DNA of 64,000 nucleotides, from positions 32,942-96,941 of the forward strand of contig SSFI01000093.1 of the NCBI GenBank assembly GCA_008015325.1. Direction: 5' to 3'. Source of the DNA: Rheinheimera sp. (GTDB taxonomy: Bacteria > Pseudomonadota > Gammaproteobacteria > Enterobacterales > Alteromonadaceae). Position numbers and translations under genes: made by a program. Below, in pieces: positions 1-8,714 of the stretch; position 1 is the stretch's first letter; the number at the start of each line of letters is the position of its first letter. The notes beneath the pieces were generated by a model. It had not been told where the DNA came from. It searched no databases and saw nothing but the letters and a program-made list of their open reading frames with translations.

Positions 1-915
1 CGCCACCATCTGGCCCAGACTGGCCATTTTTTCGGTCTCGACAATCTGATTCTGGTATTGATGCAGCGTTTCCAGTGTATTCAGCAAATCCTGGTTAGAA
101 CTTTTCAGCGCCAGGGTGCGTTCGTTTATTTTGGCTTCAAGCCCTTGGTTTAATTGCCGAATTTCCTGCTCAGCCTGCTGCAGCTTGTTAATTTGCTGCT
201 CGATGCGTTCGAGCATGTTATTCACCGCGCGACCGAGCATTTGCAGCTCTTCAATGTCGGTTTGCGGCATCCGCACTGAGTAGTTTTTTTCCTTGGTTAC
301 TTTTTGCACAGTTGTAAGCAATGTTTCAATCGGCGCGGTAAAACGACGTTGCAGCAAACGGCTGATAAAATAAGCACAGAGCAGGGCGATGACAGCGATC
401 AGCAAATCAAACAGAATGCGGCTTTGCACATACTTACTCAGTTCTTCCATACTGGCGCGAATGTAGATATAGCCTAGTTTTTTACCTTCAAATTCAACAA
501 CTTTGCTTATTTCTACAATGTCGCCTTCAAATTGCGGCTGCTGTAGCTGACCAACTTTAGTGAATTGCGTTGGGTGGGGGCCAACATCACGTTTGTTATA
601 ACTGGAAAAAAAACTGAGCTCGCCGGTTTCAGCTGTTAATTTGTAGATATGAATGTTGTGCAAAATATCAACAGCAGCGAAGGATTTTAACCGGTTCTCT
701 TCTATTTCCGGATCATCATACAAGATGCCGGCAACAGAGTTAAAAGCGATGATATTGGCGTAAGCATGTAACTGATCAATCAGTTTTTTCTTCTGAAAAC
801 TGATGTCCTGCAGCGTAGAAATAGTCAGCGATGCCAGCAGAGTGACGCTGCAAATCAGCATCACTACCCAGCTTAAGGCGGCTTTGATTGATGTCGTGCG
901 TAATAAGGAATTCAT
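1..915 (-). CDS. Sensor histidine kinase, 3' part cut by window edge (TM, periplasmic CHASE8-like region, HAMP, coiled coil, start of HisKA)
   Basis: My reverse-strand translation is open from ATG at 915 to the edge: MNSLLRTTSIKAALSWVVMLICSV...RASMEELSKYV...ETEKMASLGQMVA; not in the ORF track because it has no stop in the window. Confidence 0.8.
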   Translation of the reverse strand, partial: MNSLLRTTSIKAALSWVVMLICSVTLLASLTISTLQDISFQKKKLIDQLHAYANIIAFNSVAGILYDDPEIEENRLKSFAAVDILHNIHIYKLTAETGELSFFSSYNKRDVGPHPTQFTKVGQLQQPQFEGDIVEISKVVEFEGKKLGYIYIRASMEELSKYVQSRILFDLLIAVIALLCAYFISRLLQRRFTAPIETLLTTVQKVTKEKNYSVRMPQTDIEELQMLGRAVNNMLERIEQQINKLQQAEQEIRQLNQGLEAKINERTLALKSSNQDLLNTLETLHQYQNQIVETEKMASLGQMVA

Positions 916-1107
916 GTATCCGTTCACAGCCCCTTACAACATTTTTATCGGGCCCGGCGCCAACATCTGATTGATTTGGCGGAGACTTTCACTTCCGGAC
1001 CAGCTTAGTCTGATGTTATGCACATTCAGTTAATTAAGCAAACGGCCTGACAAAAAACTTTGCCTCAGTTATAGTGTTTCGCGACATGCATTTGCTGACT
1101 GGAGCCA

Positions 1108-1509
1108 TTGATGGATCTGTGGGAAAGCTATAAAACCAGCGTGTTTTTGTGTCATCAGCCATTAGGTGACCAAATCAATTTCGCCATTATCAGTGCGCAA
1201 AATCCTTTTGGTGATGTGAAACACCACCAATTAAATCTGACGTTGGATTGTCAGTTCGAAACCCGTCTGAATGCTGCTCATCTGCCACATCGCCGCCTGA
1301 TTGGTGCTTCACCGGACCTGTCGTTTCAGGAACAAAGCTGGGCTGTGTTGTGTGACAAAGCAACTGCAGTCGATTTAGCACGTAAGTTTTCACAGAACGC
1401 CATTTATTGGGTGGAAGGCGGTGAGCTGTATCTGGTACCGGCGCTATTTCAAAATCGTGAAGAGTATCTTGGCAGCTATCAAAGCCGGCAGATTTATCTG
1501 ACGGACTGA
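1108..1509 (+). CDS. DUF3293 domain-containing protein
   Basis: FAIISAQNPFG, RRLIGASPDLSFQEQSWAV and QNAIYWVEGGELYLV motifs resemble DUF3293. Confidence 0.75.
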   Translation: MMDLWESYKTSVFLCHQPLGDQINFAIISAQNPFGDVKHHQLNLTLDCQFETRLNAAHLPHRRLIGASPDLSFQEQSWAVLCDKATAVDLARKFSQNAIYWVEGGELYLVPALFQNREEYLGSYQSRQIYLTD

Positions 1510-1523
1510 CTTCTTAGGCGATT

Positions 1524-1548
1524 AAAAAGGCGCCGCGGCGCCTTTTTA
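1524..1548. terminator. Intrinsic (bidirectional) terminator
   Basis: aaaaaggcgccgcggcgccttttta: GC-rich palindrome flanked by A and T tracts between convergent genes. Confidence 0.8.
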
Positions 1549-1563
1549 ATCCAGAGCAGTTTA

Positions 1564-2589
1564 TCAGCCGCTGAATTTACTCTGATACACCACAAAACCT
1601 TGTTGGCGTGCCAATTCTTTCACATTACTAAAAGCTGCCTGCAGCCATTGCGCATAAGGTAAATGCGCATTTGCAACCAGTGTTAGTGTGCCGCCTGCAG
1701 TCAGATGCTGTTTACACTGGCTGATAAAAATCTCCGCCACTGACAAGTCGGTTTTCAGACCGGTGTGAAAGGGTGGGTTAGTGACAATATGCTGAAACTT
1801 CGGCAGGTCAGAAGTTAAACCATCCTGACAACGCACCTGAGCCTGTAACTTGTTGAGTCGCAGTGTGGCATTAGTTGATGCTACAGCCAGCGCACAGATG
1901 TCGGTGGCATAAAGATCAATCGATGGCTGCTGTAGTTTTAGTAACGCGCCTATAATGCCGGCGCCACAGGCGAAATCCAGCACTTTGCCACTTTGCACAT
2001 GGCCAAGCTGTTGCAGCAACAATGCGGTGCCTGCGTCCAGTTTGCCGTGGTTAAACACGCCGGGCAGCGAGCAGAATTCCAGGTCTTTGCTGGTGCCAGC
2101 GAGTTGGGCACTTAATTTAAACCGGCCAAAATCCTGTTTTGGCAGTGGTTTTTCAAAAAGACCGGTTAAGGCAAACCATAAACAGTGTTTGGCGTTATCG
2201 AGCTTATGCGCATGTAAGCCAAATTTCGCCGCATGAGCGACCAGGCTTTTAATGCCGCCTTTGTTATCGCCAACCAGATAAATCTGGCTGTCAGCATGCA
2301 GCACAGCACTAAGTTCGGCCAGCGTAAACGCCAGCTGTTCTTTGCTTTTGGGGTAAAACAGCACCACAGTATCGAATTTATCCGTGGCTTCAAGCCTGGC
2401 AGCAAAATAACAGGCGTTGGCACGGCTAAAGGCTTTGTCGACTGCCGCATCAGTGCAATAAACACTGAAATCGACATTGGCACTGGTCAGCTCCTGCGCC
2501 AAATCATCGGCCATAGGTTCAACCAGCAGTACTTTACCTTGTAAATCATTGAGGTTGCGCAGCAGCAGCTGGCTTTGCGGGAATAACAT
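1564..2589 (-). CDS. rsmC: 16S rRNA (guanine1207-N2)-methyltransferase
   Basis: Two-domain MTase; VLDFACGAGIIGALL and IVTNPPFHTG (NPPF) motifs. Confidence 0.9.
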   Translation of the reverse strand: MLFPQSQLLLRNLNDLQGKVLLVEPMADDLAQELTSANVDFSVYCTDAAVDKAFSRANACYFAARLEATDKFDTVVLFYPKSKEQLAFTLAELSAVLHADSQIYLVGDNKGGIKSLVAHAAKFGLHAHKLDNAKHCLWFALTGLFEKPLPKQDFGRFKLSAQLAGTSKDLEFCSLPGVFNHGKLDAGTALLLQQLGHVQSGKVLDFACGAGIIGALLKLQQPSIDLYATDICALAVASTNATLRLNKLQAQVRCQDGLTSDLPKFQHIVTNPPFHTGLKTDLSVAEIFISQCKQHLTAGGTLTLVANAHLPYAQWLQAAFSNVKELARQQGFVVYQSKFSG

Positions 2590-3347
2590 CAGGCTTTACG
2601 CTCAAACATTAAATCCCAAACGCCGTGGCCAAGATTAACGCCGCGGTTTTCGAATTTGGTTAAAGGCCGGTGATCTGGTCTTGGCACATATTTTTGATCT
2701 GGCGCGAGGTTGCGGTAGCCTTCTGCTGCGCTCATCACTTCCAGCATATGTTCGGCGTAGTTTTCCCAGTCGGTCGCCATATGGAATACACCACCGATTT
2801 TGAGCTTCTGCCGCAGCATCTGGACAAATTCCGGCTGCACTATACGGCGTTTGTGGTGGCGTTTTTTATGCCATGGGTCCGGGAAAAATAACTGAATTGT
2901 GTCCAAAGATGCATCGGCGATACAGTCGCGCAGCACCTCGACCGCGTCATGTTCGAATAACCGCAGGTTAGTGACACCGGCGGTTTCCGCTTCGCCAAGG
3001 CAAGCGCCAACGCCGGGTTTGTGTACTTCGATACCGATAAAATCCTGCTCTGGTGCTGCTTTGGCCATTGCTACCAGTGATTTACCCATACCAAAACCGA
3101 TTTCCAGTACCACAGGGGCTTTGCGGCCGAAAACCTGTTCTAAATCATAAAGTTCGTTTTGGTATTCGAGGCCAAGCGTTGGCCAGAATAATTCCAGACT
3201 ACGTTGCTGACCTTTAGTCAGGCGGCCTTCCCGCAGGACAAAACTGCGGATCCGACGCAGATATTTCGGCTCATCAGCCGCTGTTGCTGCATCCGGCAGA
3301 TCCGGTTGCGCTGAAACTGACTGGTCGGGATTGGCTTGCTGACTCAT
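2589..3347 (-). CDS. trmB: tRNA (guanosine46-N7)-methyltransferase; start likely [10 protein letters not shown]
   Basis: [27 protein letters not shown] motifs; track start at 3428 looks over-extended. Confidence 0.93.
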   Translation of the reverse strand: MSQQANPDQSVSAQPDLPDAATAADEPKYLRRIRSFVLREGRLTKGQQRSLELFWPTLGLEYQNELYDLEQVFGRKAPVVLEIGFGMGKSLVAMAKAAPEQDFIGIEVHKPGVGACLGEAETAGVTNLRLFEHDAVEVLRDCIADASLDTIQLFFPDPWHKKRHHKRRIVQPEFVQMLRQKLKIGGVFHMATDWENYAEHMLEVMSAAEGYRNLAPDQKYVPRPDHRPLTKFENRGVNLGHGVWDLMFERKA

Positions 3348-3502
3348 CGGGAACTCCGCATAAAAAAGGCCGCATATTATGCCGTTTGTGCGCCCTTTGC
3401 TCAACCTGCATCTGCTGTCGATGGACATAACGGGCCACCCTGTTGGCAGTTGAGGCCGGGCCGTTTAGACTGCGCGCAGCAGATATTCAGTGAGATTTAG
3501 CA

Positions 3503-4531
3503 GTGAGCAGTAGCCATAACCAGTCAGCCCCTCGCAATCAGCACGCTATCACCGACCAGGTGATCAACTGGCAACAAAGCCATGGCCGCCACCAATTGCC
3601 GTGGCAGCAGGATGTGACGCCTTATAAAGTGTTGGTGTCGGAACTGATGCTGCAACAGACGCAGGTCGCAACTGTCATCCCGTATTTTCAGCGTTGGATG
3701 CAAAAGTTTCCGACAGTACAGGCCTTGGCTGCAGCGCCGGAAGATGAAGTGATGCGGCTGTGGCAAGGGCTTGGTTATTATGCCCGGGCGCGTAATTTGC
3801 AAAAAGCTGCGCGTTTTATCACTGAATTGGGTGAGTTCCCGGCCACGCTGGAAGCGTTGTTACAAGTGCCAGGTGTTGGGCGTTACACTGCCGGCGCCAT
3901 CATGTCTTTTGCCTATCAGCAGCATGGGCCTATAGTCGATGGCAATGTGCGGCGGCTGTATTGCAGGTTGTTTGCTTTAGATGGAGTGCCGAATACGCCA
4001 GCGCTGGAAAAACAGCTATGGGCCAAAGCTGAACAGCTGACACCGCAACATCAAAAGCCGCATGCCGATTGTCGCGCTTTTGCCCAAGGCCTGTTGGATT
4101 TAGGTGCGACGGTTTGCAAACCACGCCAGCCGCTTTGTGATCAATGCCCGCTTGCCAGCCATTGCCAGGCGCTGGTGCAGCATCGCATCAGCGATTTCCC
4201 CAACGCTAAACCGAAAAAAATTGTGCCGGTCAAAGACGGGCATTTTTTGCTGGTGCGCAAAGCGCAGCAGGTGCTGCTGGTGAAAAGGCCTGGTGCCGGC
4301 ATCTGGCCAGCGCTTTGGTGTTTACCGCAACCCGCCGAGGCACCACTGGATGCTGAGTTGGTGGGGGAGTTCAGTCATCAGTTCACTCATTACAAGCTGC
4401 AGGCCAAAGTCTGGTCGGCTGAAGCGGGCATCGAAGATGCTGAACAAGCCTGGGTCGATGCCGCTAATCTGGCCGATTTTGGTTTGCCGGCGCCGGTGCG
4501 GGTTTATCTTGAGACGCTGCTGAAGGCTTAA
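3503..4531 (+). CDS. mutY: A/G-specific adenine glycosylase
   Basis: LPWQQDVTPYKVLVSELMLQQTQVATVIPYFQRW; HhH-GPD VPGVGRYTAGAI; 4Fe-4S Cys cluster; C-terminal NUDIX-like. Confidence 0.96.
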   Translation: MSSSHNQSAPRNQHAITDQVINWQQSHGRHQLPWQQDVTPYKVLVSELMLQQTQVATVIPYFQRWMQKFPTVQALAAAPEDEVMRLWQGLGYYARARNLQKAARFITELGEFPATLEALLQVPGVGRYTAGAIMSFAYQQHGPIVDGNVRRLYCRLFALDGVPNTPALEKQLWAKAEQLTPQHQKPHADCRAFAQGLLDLGATVCKPRQPLCDQCPLASHCQALVQHRISDFPNAKPKKIVPVKDGHFLLVRKAQQVLLVKRPGAGIWPALWCLPQPAEAPLDAELVGEFSHQFTHYKLQAKVWSAEAGIEDAEQAWVDAANLADFGLPAPVRVYLETLLKA

Positions 4532-4617
4532 GAAAAACGCCTGCACTCGAGTTTATGTGCAATACAACAGGTAAAATGCATTACAATAGCGCCACTTGTG
4601 CTATTCGGAGATAAGAC

Positions 4618-4893
4618 ATGGCCCGCGAAGTGTATTGTATGTTCCTGAAAAAAACTGCTCCAGGTCTGGATTTTCAGCTGTATCCGGGTGAGCTTGGCAA
4701 AAAAATCTTCGACAACATCAGCAAAGAAGCTTTCTCGCAATGGCAAAGCAAACAGACAATGCTGATTAACGAGAAAAAACTCAACATGATGAACCTTGAA
4801 CATCGCAAACTGCTGGAAGAGCAGATGCAGAAGTTTTTGTTTGAAGGTGAAGCTGTTGAGATTGAAGGCTACGTGCCACAAGCTAAGTCTTAA
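4618..4893 (+). CDS. yggX: Fe(2+)-trafficking / oxidative damage protection protein YggX
   Basis: [56 protein letters not shown]. Confidence 0.95.
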   Translation: MAREVYCMFLKKTAPGLDFQLYPGELGKKIFDNISKEAFSQWQSKQTMLINEKKLNMMNLEHRKLLEEQMQKFLFEGEAVEIEGYVPQAKS

Positions 4894-4907
4894 GCCGGGA
4901 TCAAGTT

Positions 4908-5849
4908 ATGGCCCGTCGCCTGCCGCCGCTGAACGCATTAAAAGCCTTTGAAACTGCTGCCCGGCATTTAAGTTTTACCAAAGCGGCGGAAGAGATGTTT
5001 GTCACTCAGGCTGCTATCAGTCATCAGATTAAAGCGCTTGAGGACCACCTCGGCCTCAAGCTGTTTATGCGGAAAAACCGCTCATTGCTACTGACAGAAG
5101 AAGGCCAGAGTTATTTCCTCGATATCAAAGAGATTTTCCTGCAGCTGCACGAAGCCACCGAAAAACTGCTGGCGCGTGGCGCTAAAGGTGCGTTAACGGT
5201 CAGCTTGCCACCAAGCTTTGCTATTCAGTGGCTGGTGCCGCGGTTAAGTCTATTCAGTGAATTAAACCCGGATATCGACGTACGTATTCGGGCTGTCGAT
5301 TATGAAGAAGGCTCGCTGACTGACGACGTTGACGTGGCGATTTATTATGGCCGTGGCAGCTGGCGAAATTTGCACGCCGACAAACTGCACACTGAATATC
5401 TAGTGCCGGTCTGCTCGCCAATGCTGCTCAACCGCGCCAAACCGCTGAACGAACCGGCTGATTTACGTTTTCACACTTTATTGCATGACGGCACCCGCGA
5501 CGCCTGGAAAGCCTGGTTTACCAGCCAGGGTTTTAAGCATTTTAACGTCAATCAGGGGCCGATTTTCAGTCACACCGCTATGGTGCTGCAGGCGGCTATT
5601 CACGGTCAGGGCGTGGCGCTGGCGCACAACGTGCTGGCCCGGCCCGACATCAATTCCGGCCGGTTAATAGTGCCGTTTAATCATGTGCTGCAAAGTAAAG
5701 ATGCTTATTATCTGGTGTGCCGCGACAATCAGATTGAACTGGGCAAAATTGCCGCCTTTCGTGACTGGATGAATAAACTGGTGGCGCAGGAGCAAGAAGC
5801 TTTTAACGAGCAGCAGTTTAATATTGCTGTTGCTTCGGAACAGGACTAA
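4908..5849 (+). CDS. gcvA: LysR-family regulator, GcvA-like
   Basis: RRLPPLNALKAFETAARHLSFTKAAEEMFVTQAAISHQIKALEDHLG is a GcvA-type N-terminus. Confidence 0.85.
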   Translation: MARRLPPLNALKAFETAARHLSFTKAAEEMFVTQAAISHQIKALEDHLGLKLFMRKNRSLLLTEEGQSYFLDIKEIFLQLHEATEKLLARGAKGALTVSLPPSFAIQWLVPRLSLFSELNPDIDVRIRAVDYEEGSLTDDVDVAIYYGRGSWRNLHADKLHTEYLVPVCSPMLLNRAKPLNEPADLRFHTLLHDGTRDAWKAWFTSQGFKHFNVNQGPIFSHTAMVLQAAIHGQGVALAHNVLARPDINSGRLIVPFNHVLQSKDAYYLVCRDNQIELGKIAAFRDWMNKLVAQEQEAFNEQQFNIAVASEQD

Positions 5850-6515
5850 ATGCCGCTGGTCAGCAAACATGATGTAGCGGCGCCTGTGGCGCGATTACTG
5901 CTGTTACACGGCGCCGGCGCCCCTGTGCAATCGGTGTTTTTTCAGCAGCTCATTCCTTGGTTAAGCGCACAGGGTATTGTGGTGTTTACGGCCAATTTTG
6001 AATTTATGCAGCAAAGCATGTTGGGCAAACGCCAGGTTGCACCTAAAGCGGACAAGCTGCTGGCTGAACTGGAACAGCTGATTACTGATATTCCGGCAGA
6101 TGATCAGTTGCCACTATGGCTTGGCGGCAAAAGTTTAGGCGGCCGGGTGCTGAGCCTGTATCTCTCGGGTACACAAGTCACGCCAGAAGTTGCAGGTGGT
6201 CTGGTGTTTGGTTATCCGCTCTGCCCGCCGGCAAAAGCCAAAGATGCCGCAAAAGCCGCTTTGACTGTGGCGGCGCGGAGCCAGTGTTTGCAGCAGCTGC
6301 AACGGCCATTATTGCTTTGTCAGGGCAGTCGCGACCCTTTTGGCAGTGCTGACGCATTGCAACTGGTGGCTGGCCGGGCTGAGATCATTGAATTAACCGG
6401 CGCCGACCATGATTATGCGCAGCCAAAACGGGCAGGCTTGCCGGCGGAACAGGCTTTTAGTTTTGCCGCAGCTGCCTGTGGTGAATTTATCCGGCGGTCA
6501 GGAATTAAAACTTAG
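5850..6515 (+). CDS. Alpha/beta-hydrolase family protein (dienelactone hydrolase/KANL3-Tex30-like)
   Basis: LLLHGAGAP, LWLGGKSLGGRVLS nucleophile elbow, GADHDY. Confidence 0.75.
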   Translation: MPLVSKHDVAAPVARLLLLHGAGAPVQSVFFQQLIPWLSAQGIVVFTANFEFMQQSMLGKRQVAPKADKLLAELEQLITDIPADDQLPLWLGGKSLGGRVLSLYLSGTQVTPEVAGGLVFGYPLCPPAKAKDAAKAALTVAARSQCLQQLQRPLLLCQGSRDPFGSADALQLVAGRAEIIELTGADHDYAQPKRAGLPAEQAFSFAAAACGEFIRRSGIKT

Positions 6516-6528
6516 CAGGAGCTTACAG

Positions 6529-6942
6529 ATGCAGGCTTTGTGGAAATGCAGTTTATCTTTGTGCGGGTTATATGGCGCTGCTGTGGTTGGTATGAGTGCG
6601 GCAATTTCGCATTATTTCCAGTTCAACATGGTGACGGAAGAATTCAGCCGGCTGGTGTCGAGTACTGCTGTTCTGGCGTTTCAGGCCTTGGCGATATTAG
6701 TGCTGTCGTTATATGGCGCGATGGCGAGCAAAAATAACGAGCTTGGTCAGGCGCAGCACTGGTTGCTGGCGCTGCTGTTAGTGGGATTTCATCTGGGCCT
6801 CTGGTGTTTTGTCTACACTGTCTGGGCCGGATTATTTGAGTTACCGCTGTATTGGCGCCAGTTAGCGCCGGTCGGTGGTCAGATGCTGATTTTATGCTGG
6901 GCTGGCCTGATGCTGTTGCCCTGGCTGCGGAAAAACACATGA
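6529..6942 (+). CDS. DUF423 family membrane protein
   Basis: Hydrophobic four-helix protein; start at MQALWKC preceded by AGGAGC. Confidence 0.75.
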   Translation: MQALWKCSLSLCGLYGAAVVGMSAAISHYFQFNMVTEEFSRLVSSTAVLAFQALAILVLSLYGAMASKNNELGQAQHWLLALLLVGFHLGLWCFVYTVWAGLFELPLYWRQLAPVGGQMLILCWAGLMLLPWLRKNT

Positions 6943-8021
6943 AACAATTATTGCTCTACTGTCGCTCAGGTTTTGAAAAAGAATGTGCGGCAGAAATTCA
7001 GGATAAAGCCGGCCAGTTTGGTGTGTTTGGTTACTGCAAACTCAAAGCCAATGACGCTTTTATTATTTTTGAAGCTTATGACGGCGCCGCATTAGAGCGC
7101 TTTTTCAGCGACTTCCCGTTTTCCAAACTGATTTTTGTCCGCCAGTGGGCTTTAGTCATTGGCGACTGGCTGGAATTACCGGCCGGCGACCGGGTAACGC
7201 CTGTACTGGAAACGCTGCAGAGCGTCGAAGAGGGCAGCGAAATCAGCAGCATTGGCGAACTCAGGATTGAATATCCGGATACCAACGATGGTAAAGAGCT
7301 GTCGACGTTGGCGCGTAAACTGACAGTGCCGCTGCGCCAAAGCTTGCGTCAAGCTGGTCTGATGCTGAAAAAGGAAAATTTACGTGCGCCTGTGCTGCAT
7401 ATGTTTATGCAAAGCGGGCAAAAAGCGCTGCTCGCTGTGTCTTATCCGGAGAATAACAACTCGCTGGAAAACGGTATCCGCCGGCTGAAGTTCCCGTCTG
7501 ATGCGCCAAGTCGCAGCACGCTGAAGCTGGAAGAAGCCTTTCTGGAATTTATTCCGCGTGATGAGTGGGACACCCGCTTAGCGCCCGGTATGCGTGCGGT
7601 CGATTTAGGCGCTTGCCCGGGCGGCTGGACCTATCAGCTGGTGAAACGCTCGATGATGGTGGTGTCGATTGATAACGGCGCTATGGCGGAGAGCCTGATG
7701 ATGACCGGTCAGGTCAAACACTACATGGTCGACGGTTTTAAATACAAACCGGAGAAAAAGAACGTGTATTGGCTGGTTTGCGACATGATTGAAAAGCCGC
7801 AGCGGGTTGGCCAGCTGATTTGCGACTGGCTGATCAACGGCTGGTGTCAGGAAAGTATTTTTAACCTGAAACTGCCGATGAAAAAACGCTATGAAACAGT
7901 GCAGGAAGTGCTGGCAGAAATGCAGCAGCGTTTTGACGAAGCCGGCATCAAAGTAAAATTTCAGGCGCGGCATTTATTCCACGACCGCGAAGAAGTCACA
8001 GTGCATTTGTGTAAAGCCTGA
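6939..8021 (+). CDS. rlmM: 23S rRNA (cytidine2498-2'-O)-methyltransferase
   Basis: MKQLLLYCRSGFEKECAAEIQDKA; AVDLGACPGGWTYQLVKR; ATGA overlap with upstream gene. Confidence 0.93.
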   Translation: MKQLLLYCRSGFEKECAAEIQDKAGQFGVFGYCKLKANDAFIIFEAYDGAALERFFSDFPFSKLIFVRQWALVIGDWLELPAGDRVTPVLETLQSVEEGSEISSIGELRIEYPDTNDGKELSTLARKLTVPLRQSLRQAGLMLKKENLRAPVLHMFMQSGQKALLAVSYPENNNSLENGIRRLKFPSDAPSRSTLKLEEAFLEFIPRDEWDTRLAPGMRAVDLGACPGGWTYQLVKRSMMVVSIDNGAMAESLMMTGQVKHYMVDGFKYKPEKKNVYWLVCDMIEKPQRVGQLICDWLINGWCQESIFNLKLPMKKRYETVQEVLAEMQQRFDEAGIKVKFQARHLFHDREEVTVHLCKA

Positions 8022-8039
8022 TTGCTTCCCGGCGAGCCG

Positions 8040-8714
8040 CTAAAGCGCTGTCAGCAAGTCTGACAGCTGCTTGATCTCAATAGCGCCGGCCGGGCAGGGT
8101 TCGGCGTAATGATTTAAGAAAAATGTCGTCACCCCGGCCGCAAGGCCAGCCTGTACGCCGGTTGGGCTGTCTTCCACTATCACACATTCTGCGGGCTCCA
8201 GCCCTAACTCCTTGATCACGCGCAGATAAAGCGCCGGATCTGGTTTAAACAAATTGCAGTCATAAGCGCTGAACAGCCGCTCAGGTTCGTTCTTGTCACA
8301 GAAGTATTCCAGCAGGCCACAATGCGCCAACGTAAAACGCATTTTGCTTTGCGGGCCATTGCTGACCACAGCCAGCTGCAACTGTTGTTGTTTAAGCTGT
8401 TCAAGCACAGCCGCAGCGCCGGCGATTGGCTGCAGCGCTTCGGTAAAAAGCTGCTGCAGGCGCGCGCGGTATTCGGTTTCATAGTTGGCTGGCCGGCTGA
8501 TGTGATGGGCCAGACAAAGAGCGCTGAAAATATCACCGAGCTTGCCGCCGCGGTAATGCTTTATCAGCTCGTCCAGCGTTAAAGCCACACCGTAGTCGGC
8601 AAATTGCTGCTGCAGCGCCAGATTACACAGATATTCGCTGTCAACCAAGGTGCCGTCGTTGTCAAACAGCACAGCGCGGATACGTCTTGCCGGCTCTGGC
8701 ATGCACGAGCTCAT
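8040..8714 (-). CDS. HAD-superfamily phosphatase (beta-PGM/YieH-like)
   Basis: VLFDNDGTLVDSEYLCN, VVSNGPQSKM, KPDPALYLRV, VIVEDSPTGVQAGLAAG. Confidence 0.85.
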   Translation of the reverse strand: MSSCMPEPARRIRAVLFDNDGTLVDSEYLCNLALQQQFADYGVALTLDELIKHYRGGKLGDIFSALCLAHHISRPANYETEYRARLQQLFTEALQPIAGAAAVLEQLKQQQLQLAVVSNGPQSKMRFTLAHCGLLEYFCDKNEPERLFSAYDCNLFKPDPALYLRVIKELGLEPAECVIVEDSPTGVQAGLAAGVTTFFLNHYAEPCPAGAIEIKQLSDLLTAL

